Shown: piece by piece, positions 59,560 to 64,000 of the stretch
Numbering within the stretch: the stretch's first letter is position 1
Layout of the letters: each line of letters opens with the position of its first letter
Assembly: GCF_016811915.1 (NCBI RefSeq)
Contig: NZ_CP069127.1
Coordinates: forward strand, 5,404,501 to 5,468,500
Length of the DNA: 64,000 nt
Source: Brevibacillus choshinensis
Lineage (GTDB): Bacteria; Bacillota; Bacilli; Brevibacillales; Brevibacillaceae
Direction of reading: 5' to 3'
The notes under the pieces: generated by a model
The model's input: only the letters and a program-made list of their open reading frames with translations
Databases searched by the model: none
What the model was told of the DNA's origin: nothing
Translations under genes and position numbers: made by a program

Positions 59560-60216
59560 TTATCTCACGCGAATGGTGACCTTGGCATTCAAGCCCGGCT
59601 GAAAATCATAGGGACCTTCTGTAAAAGCGATCTTGATTGGAATCCTTTGTGTCACCTTGGTGAAGTTGCCCCCCGCGTTGGTGGGCGGCAGCAGGGAAAA
59701 GGTCGATTGGGTCGCTTCTCCGATTTTGGTGACGGTCCCTTTGAAGGTGCGGCCGGGGTACATATCCAGCTCGATGTCTGCCTCTTGCCCGATCCGAATG
59801 TACCCTGCTTCCGTCTCTTCCACGTTTGCCTGCACATACAGCTGGCGTTTATCTACGACCAGTGCGATCGTATTTCCCGCTCCCACGACTTCTCCCGCTT
59901 TGGCGGCCCGTTGCAAAATGACCCCGCTGATCGGCGAGCGGATCGTTACATTTTCCAGCTGATTAGGGGTCGAGACATTGACCTGCTCCTGCTCGGCAAT
60001 GATCTGGCCGCTCTGCACCTCGCTGCCTTCGTCGACCTGTACGCTCCCCAGCTTTCCAGCAACTTTTGGCGCGATCTTGTATATATCACCTGTGACCATC
60101 GCGTCTTCTGTCTTCACGTAATAGTAGCCCTGATAGCCGTAATACCCGACGACTCCCGCAATCATCAACACGACTGCAAGGAAAATGAGCTTCCGATTCG
60201 GCTTCTTTTTTTCCAT
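59560..60216 (-). CDS. EmrA-like membrane-fusion adaptor
   Basis: 218 residues. N-terminal anchor LIFLAVVLMIAGVVGYYGYQ, then a lipoyl half APKVAGKLGSVQVDEGSEVQ, second half IRSPISGVILQRAAKAGEVV, and a barrel domain ending VTIRVR. The helical hairpin is almost absent, so this is a short EmrA/HlyD protein. First gene of the operon with emrB-like and the lipoprotein adaptor, behind the operator at 60254-60274. Confidence 0.88.
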   Translation of the reverse strand: MEKKKPNRKLIFLAVVLMIAGVVGYYGYQGYYYVKTEDAMVTGDIYKIAPKVAGKLGSVQVDEGSEVQSGQIIAEQEQVNVSTPNQLENVTIRSPISGVILQRAAKAGEVVGAGNTIALVVDKRQLYVQANVEETEAGYIRIGQEADIELDMYPGRTFKGTVTKIGEATQSTFSLLPPTNAGGNFTKVTQRIPIKIAFTEGPYDFQPGLNAKVTIRVR

Positions 60217-60248
60217 TCCTTCTTACCTGCCTCTCCTTGGGAATCAAG

Positions 60249-60277
60249 ATATCACAAACCGACTGGCGGTTTGTATC
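60249..60277 (-). promoter_or_regulatory. TetR-type operator within the emrA-like promoter
   Basis: ACAAACCG (60254-60261), 5-base spacer, CGGTTTGT (60267-60274). Read on the minus strand, GATACA (60272-60277) and TGATAT (60249-60254) lie 17 bases apart with the operator filling the spacer. Same architecture as 60923-60951. Confidence 0.7.
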
Positions 60278-60318
60278 TGGCCAAAAAATGGGGAGCTTCA
60301 TCTAGGCTAGCTCCTTCG

Positions 60319-60879
60319 TTACCCTTGTTTATTCAAGAAAATGCGTTTGGCAATCGGTCGTACCAAAATCGTAGCTGCCAGACCGATCAGATTCCAGACA
60401 TGCACCAGTGTCACTCCGATATCGCCGGAAACGAGCCTCATCGCATACAGGACGGAACAGATCAAGGACAATGCAAACGCCGCTGCCCAAATCACGGTGA
60501 GCCAGAAATTAGAGACCAGGAACAAGCGGTGGGTCGTAAATTCAACAGGAACCACTTTCTTCGCGTACTGAAGAGTGAAGGGCTTTTTGGCGATCAGTGA
60601 AAGGACGGAAGCCAGAGTCAAAATTCCGTACATGAACAGCTGGGTAAAATCGAACAGATGAAACGAAGGCAGCAGCAAAGCGATCCAGAAACCGCAGAAG
60701 AAGTAAAAAACTTTGATGGTAATGATCGTTGTGACTTCCCCGAACCTCTTTTTTTGAAACAAATAGATCAGGACAGCAAGCACAAAACCGATGGCAAATC
60801 CGAGGGCAGGCGGCTCTACCTGAAAGGCAACAAAAAAGGGAATCAAATCGACAAAAATCCAGAACAACGTGAGAATCAT
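60319..60879 (-). CDS. Integral membrane protein, IspA/YciB-like topology
   Basis: 186 residues. Five to six hydrophobic segments (LFWIFVDLIPFFVAFQV, LGFAIGFVLAVLIYLFQ, ITIKVFYFFCGFWIALLLP, LFMYGILTLASVLSLIA, FWLTVIWAAAFALSLICSVL and a C-terminal helix). A KRFGEVTT loop is near the middle. I do not recognise a specific family beyond a loose resemblance to septation protein A. AGAGGAG lies upstream of ATG 60879 and a repressor-type operator lies in its promoter, so it is co-regulated with the exporter. Confidence 0.65.
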   Translation of the reverse strand: MILTLFWIFVDLIPFFVAFQVEPPALGFAIGFVLAVLIYLFQKKRFGEVTTIITIKVFYFFCGFWIALLLPSFHLFDFTQLFMYGILTLASVLSLIAKKPFTLQYAKKVVPVEFTTHRLFLVSNFWLTVIWAAAFALSLICSVLYAMRLVSGDIGVTLVHVWNLIGLAATILVRPIAKRIFLNKQG

Positions 60880-60922
60880 GGGTTAAGCACTCCTCTTTAT
60901 GCGGATCATTCGTTATGCTGTT

Positions 60923-60951
60923 ATTTTACAAACCGACCGACGGTTTGTAAA
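60923..60951 (-). promoter_or_regulatory. TetR-type operator within the membrane-protein promoter
   Basis: Perfect 11-base arms TTTACAAACCG and CGGTTTGTAAA flank ACCGA (60925-60951). On the minus strand TTTACA (60946-60951) and TAAAAT (60923-60928) are 17 bases apart, so the operator occupies the promoter spacer. Nearly identical to the site at 60254-60274. Confidence 0.75.
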
Positions 60952-60966
60952 GAATTATTTTCCACC

Positions 60967-61635
60967 TTACAGCCTCCTTTTTTCGACCACGATTCTCAGC
61001 CCAAGCAAACAGATCGCTACCCATGCTCCTCCTGCGGCATAGCCGGCAACGACATCGCTGGGGTAATGGACTCCCAGATAGATGCGGCTCGTTCCGATGA
61101 GGAAAATCAATGCCACCGCCAAGGTCACGATCGTCACCTTTACCGCACGGGAAACCACGAACATGTACAGAAAAATGCAAAGCATCCCGTACAAGATAAA
61201 AGAAGCCATGGAATGTCCGCTCGGAAAACTGTATCCTTTTTCCTCCACCAACCTCAGAAATGACGGTCTCTCCCGATGATAGCTCCATTTGAGCAACAGG
61301 TTAAACAGGACGCCTCCACCAAGGGCAAACAACAGAAAAAGGGCCTCCCATCTCTTTTTTTGCCACCACATCAGGCATGCGCTGACGACGGCCACCGTCA
61401 AAAGCGTCCACGTAGACCCGAGGAACGTCATGAACAGCATGAAAGATGTCAGATTTGGCGAGATCCCCGATTGGACCCAACCGATCACTGCAGAATCAAA
61501 TACGCGAAGCTCCTGTTCGAGCATCTCGTCCCCCAATTTGGCAAACCCCGTTACAAATGCGACAAGAAACAGGAGGCAGAACCCGACATATCTTTTGGTT
61601 GTTCTGGAGAGCATGGCGTGCTTCGACTGATTCAT
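60967..61635 (-). CDS. PAP2-family phosphatase
   Basis: 222 residues, six membrane helices. Catalytic motifs: KWSYHRERP (C1, KX6RP type), YSFPSGHSM (C2) and SRIYLGVHYPSDVVAGY (C3). These are membrane phosphatases acting on phosphatidate, undecaprenyl diphosphate or similar lipids. Followed upstream by a DedA gene in the same direction with an 18-base gap, so they probably form a unit. Confidence 0.92.
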   Translation of the reverse strand: MNQSKHAMLSRTTKRYVGFCLLFLVAFVTGFAKLGDEMLEQELRVFDSAVIGWVQSGISPNLTSFMLFMTFLGSTWTLLTVAVVSACLMWWQKKRWEALFLLFALGGGVLFNLLLKWSYHRERPSFLRLVEEKGYSFPSGHSMASFILYGMLCIFLYMFVVSRAVKVTIVTLAVALIFLIGTSRIYLGVHYPSDVVAGYAAGGAWVAICLLGLRIVVEKRRL

Positions 61636-61653
61636 AGATGAGGTTTCTTCCTT

Positions 61654-62256
61654 TCAGCCTGACCGGATGTTTTGGCGCCATTTCACGAGAAGATAGGCAG
61701 CGAGAGCAAGTGCGGCGGCAACCAGCAAAAACGTAATGCCATAGTGCCGGATGTAGACGACTACTTTGAACCATTCCTTCTGGAGTGCTTTGCCCAGCAA
61801 GAGAAAGGTCATGCTCCAGATGAGAGCTCCGGCATAGGAAAAGCCGGCAAAACGTCGGTAATCCATCGACGATATTCCAGCCAAATACGCAGATATGTGA
61901 CGAATGCCCGGCAAAAAATAGCCGACGAGCAGCAAGTACGAACCGTAGCGTGCAAACAGCTTTTGGGTGGCCTCAATCTTCTTCGGTGAAATGTGGATAT
62001 ACGGCCCCACCTTGATCAGCAGCGGAAGCCCCCATTTCAAGCCAATGAAGTAACTGATGGTGATGCCCGCTGACGCTCCCAGAAAAGCGCTGAGAATCGT
62101 GTACGGCATGTTCAGCACTCCCCGAGAAACCGCATATCCGGCGTACGTCATCAGCACTTCATCAGGGATCGGAATTCCCAGAACCCCAAGCGCCAACGCA
62201 AAAAAAATCCCCACATATCCGTATTTCATCACAAACAAATCCAGATGCTGTTCCAC
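61654..62256 (-). CDS. DedA/VTT-family membrane protein
   Basis: 200 residues. ALGVLGIPIPDEVLMTYAGY, then the G-rich FLGASAGITISYFIGLKWGL, a FARYGSYLLLVGYFLPGIRH motif with conserved Arg in FLPGIRH, and four to five helices, as in DedA proteins such as YkoX and the B. subtilis UptA homologues. These are implicated in undecaprenyl phosphate or lipid translocation. Upstream partner of the PAP2 gene, fitting a lipid-carrier recycling role. Confidence 0.9.
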   Translation of the reverse strand: MEQHLDLFVMKYGYVGIFFALALGVLGIPIPDEVLMTYAGYAVSRGVLNMPYTILSAFLGASAGITISYFIGLKWGLPLLIKVGPYIHISPKKIEATQKLFARYGSYLLLVGYFLPGIRHISAYLAGISSMDYRRFAGFSYAGALIWSMTFLLLGKALQKEWFKVVVYIRHYGITFLLVAAALALAAYLLVKWRQNIRSG

Positions 62257-62361
62257 GGCTACCTCCCTCTCCTTGTCCTTTTACATCCTATTCTTCCCCC
62301 ATTCCCCGACATGCTGTCTTTTTTCTTTTGAGTAAAAAAACAACCTTCCTGCGGTACATGA

Positions 62362-63009
62362 TACCTCTTTCCTTCCCCTGATCCCAGGAGTACAATTCTC
62401 CTGATTCTCTATTTCTTTGTTCCAGCTATCGCTTTTGTCAAAATCTATGAAGCCACTCTTTCTCCGATGCTGCTTTTGCAGGTCGTTGGTTTTCTTCTCA
62501 TTCAGTTCGCCCTGTTACTGCTCCTGACCGAAACGATCGGCAGGCTGTTTCGCTTTTCCAAAGGTTTCTCCGCGAGTTTTTCGAACAGCGTGGTACTCAC
62601 CAACAATGGTAACATCGGGATTCCTGTAAACGACCTCGCCTTTCGCCACGATCCGCTCGCGATGTCCATCCAGATTGTCGTAGTCGTATTTGAGATACTG
62701 GTTACCTTTACGTTTGGGCTCTTGAAAGCAAGTGCGGCGACAAAAGGACTGCGCGGCTCCATCCGCCATTTTTTCCGCCTTCCTGTCCTGCATGCCATCC
62801 TTCTCGGCTTGCTCTGCAATCTTATGCAGATACGTGTCCCTGACTTTCTATGGGTACCGGCAAAACAGGCAGCGAGGAACAGCGCTTCTCTGGCATTGGA
62901 ATACAACAACGAACCTGAATTTGCCGCACAGGCTGTCCTGGTCTCTACCCTGCTGAGTACGATTACACTCACGTTTTGCATATCGCTTGCCTCTGTGTTT
63001 TTTCCGTAA
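62362..63009 (+). pseudogene. Decayed AEC (auxin efflux carrier) family permease
   Basis: Open from 62362 (after TGA 62359) with AEC similarity beginning ILYFFVPAIAFVKIYEA, but no ATG, GTG or TTG until 62467, inside helix 3. The N-terminal helix is missing. The sequence then covers helices 3 to 6 (FSNSVVLTNNGNIGIPVNDL), jumps within WVPAKQAARNSASLALEYNN, and resumes the last helix (EPEFAAQAVLVSTLLSTITL). A complete AEC permease has about 300 residues; this has 180-215. Most likely an N-terminal truncation plus an in-frame internal deletion. Confidence 0.65.
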
Positions 63010-63096
63010 ACCGAGCCTTTCCTTTGGGTATAAAAGCCCCTCCTCCGTGAAAAATACATGTGCACCATCATTTTTCCCCTTTTTCGGGAGGCCTTT

Positions 63097-64000
63097 ATGA
63101 AAAGAGCGCTTCGCTACGCCATGTCAACAATCCTATCCATCTCCCTTAGCTTGTTTCCATCATCTGCGCGACATGCGGAATCTGCTCAAGGACCTACTGT
63201 CAATCCGCTGCAGCGGCTCTCCCAATCCCAGGAAGAGCTCGCCTACACTCTGGGAGTGCAAGCGTATATCTACGGCTATCCTCTCGTCGTTACAGCCAAA
63301 ACGATGGGTGACATGACGCGCAGCCTGGCACCGCTCAACCAGTTTGGCTACATGGAATCACTGGCTTCTCCAGCATTTCGCGCCATCGTCACTCCCAACT
63401 CCGATACTCTCTACCTGAACGCGTGGCTAGATTTATCGCAAACGCCTGTCCTGCTCCAGGTGCCGGAGAACCCCGAAAACCGATACTACACCGTGCAAAT
63501 GCTGGACGCCTACACCAATACGTTTCACAATGAATCCAATCGCCTGACGAAGGGAAAAGCGCGGCAAAGCGTCATCGTCGGGCCCAACTGGAAAGGCTCG
63601 CTGCCACCCAACCTGCCTACGATTCACGCGCCTACGAATACCGTTTGGCTCATCGGCCGAGTCGAGGTGAAGGGAGAGCAGGACCTTTCCAAAGCGATCG
63701 CCTTTGAAAAACAGATTCAGATCAAGGCTCTTGTGCCCGGCTCGCCTCGCACCTCTCCGGAAGTGCCGAAGAACGCGCTGACTTCCCTGGATTTCTATCG
63801 GGTGATGACCGATGTGATTCGTAAAAACCCTCCTCCCGCCTGTGATCATGTTCTGCTCAACCAATTCGCGTTGGCAGGGATTGATGTCCAATCAGGGTTT
63901 GATCCAGCAAAACTCACCCCAGCGAAGCTCGCCGGATTGAAGCGTGCGCTGCAAGATGCCCCGAACATCGTCCAAAACGGATTTCCTCCCTATGCGACCT
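63097..64000 (+). CDS. DUF1254 domain protein, partial (3' end outside window)
   Basis: 301 codons are visible with no stop before the window edge. GGGAGG is 5-6 bases before ATG 63097. A signal peptide (YAMSTILSISLSLFPSSARH) is followed by LGVQAYIYGYPLVVTAKTMG (DUF1254 signature), then TPNSDTLYLNAWLDLSQTPV and ENRYYTVQMLDAYTNTF. Probably followed by a DUF1214 domain outside the window. Exported protein of unknown function. Confidence 0.85.
   Translation, partial: MKRALRYAMSTILSISLSLFPSSARHAESAQGPTVNPLQRLSQSQEELAYTLGVQAYIYGYPLVVTAKTMGDMTRSLAPLNQFGYMESLASPAFRAIVTPNSDTLYLNAWLDLSQTPVLLQVPENPENRYYTVQMLDAYTNTFHNESNRLTKGKARQSVIVGPNWKGSLPPNLPTIHAPTNTVWLIGRVEVKGEQDLSKAIAFEKQIQIKALVPGSPRTSPEVPKNALTSLDFYRVMTDVIRKNPPPACDHVLLNQFALAGIDVQSGFDPAKLTPAKLAGLKRALQDAPNIVQNGFPPYAT

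Noticed and set aside
58969..60600. Plus-strand open frame of 543 codons
   Set aside because: Covers emrAB-like genes and a promoter on the other strand; no recognisable domain.

Overview
The window reads as a chromosomal segment of an aerobic, endospore-forming Gram-positive of the Brevibacillus/Paenibacillus type. This is inferred from strong AGGAGG ribosome binding sites with frequent GTG/TTG starts, a Bacillus-type caa3 oxidase operon (ctaCDEF), a mrfA-mrfB (yprA-yprB) pair, coat-like spore genes, and many Firmicute-style regulators. No rRNA, tRNA or CRISPR array was seen.

Layout. 1-9435 (minus) is a phenylacetate degradation operon: EthD-like protein, paaI, a second hot-dog thioesterase, an enoyl-CoA hydratase, paaK, paaF, paaG, a 3-hydroxyacyl-CoA dehydrogenase, a degenerate dehydrogenase paralogue, two thiolases and a cut-off FlK-type thioesterase. 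It is preceded by a promoter carrying a PaaR-like palindrome. 9550-10148 holds no gene but has two large inverted-repeat elements. 10149-14003 (minus) is ctaCDEF. 14333-20645 is a mix: SDR, drug/metabolite transporter, small membrane proteins, a SurA/PrsA-like chaperone, a coiled-coil membrane protein, a cluster of coat-like genes, and a methyltransferase. 20821-22944 is a membrane-anchored multicopper oxidase.

23008-35500 (minus) is a tightly coupled eight-gene envelope operon: an exported membrane protein, an ABC ATPase and permease, a coiled-coil Gly/Ser-rich protein, a MoxR AAA+ ATPase, a DUF58 protein and two VWA membrane proteins. 35732-43754 has an ArsR repressor with three matching operators and its MFS pump, proline dehydrogenase, a MocR-type regulator, malate:quinone oxidoreductase, and a PadR-MFS pair. 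43949-53747 has a small Tyr/Ser/Cys-rich protein, an SMR pump, a GNAT acetyltransferase and beta-lactamase-fold hydrolase pair, mrfAB, a SulP transporter, MarR, and an iron-type alcohol dehydrogenase.

53896-60950 has a VWA lipoprotein whose terminator hairpin has been split by an intact IS3-family element (55490-56776), then an emrAB-like exporter operon with an extra lipoprotein adaptor, and a membrane protein. The exporter and the membrane protein have near-identical TetR-type operators set inside their promoters; the cognate repressor is not in the window. 60967-64000 holds a PAP2 phosphatase, a DedA protein, a decayed AEC permease and a cut-off DUF1254 protein.

The strongest leads are the MoxR/VWA/ABC operon, the orphan operator pair, the ArsR operator triplet, the IS inside a terminator, and the two inverted-repeat elements at 9676-10082. 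Start positions were chosen mainly from ribosome binding site spacing and often lie downstream of the longest open frame.
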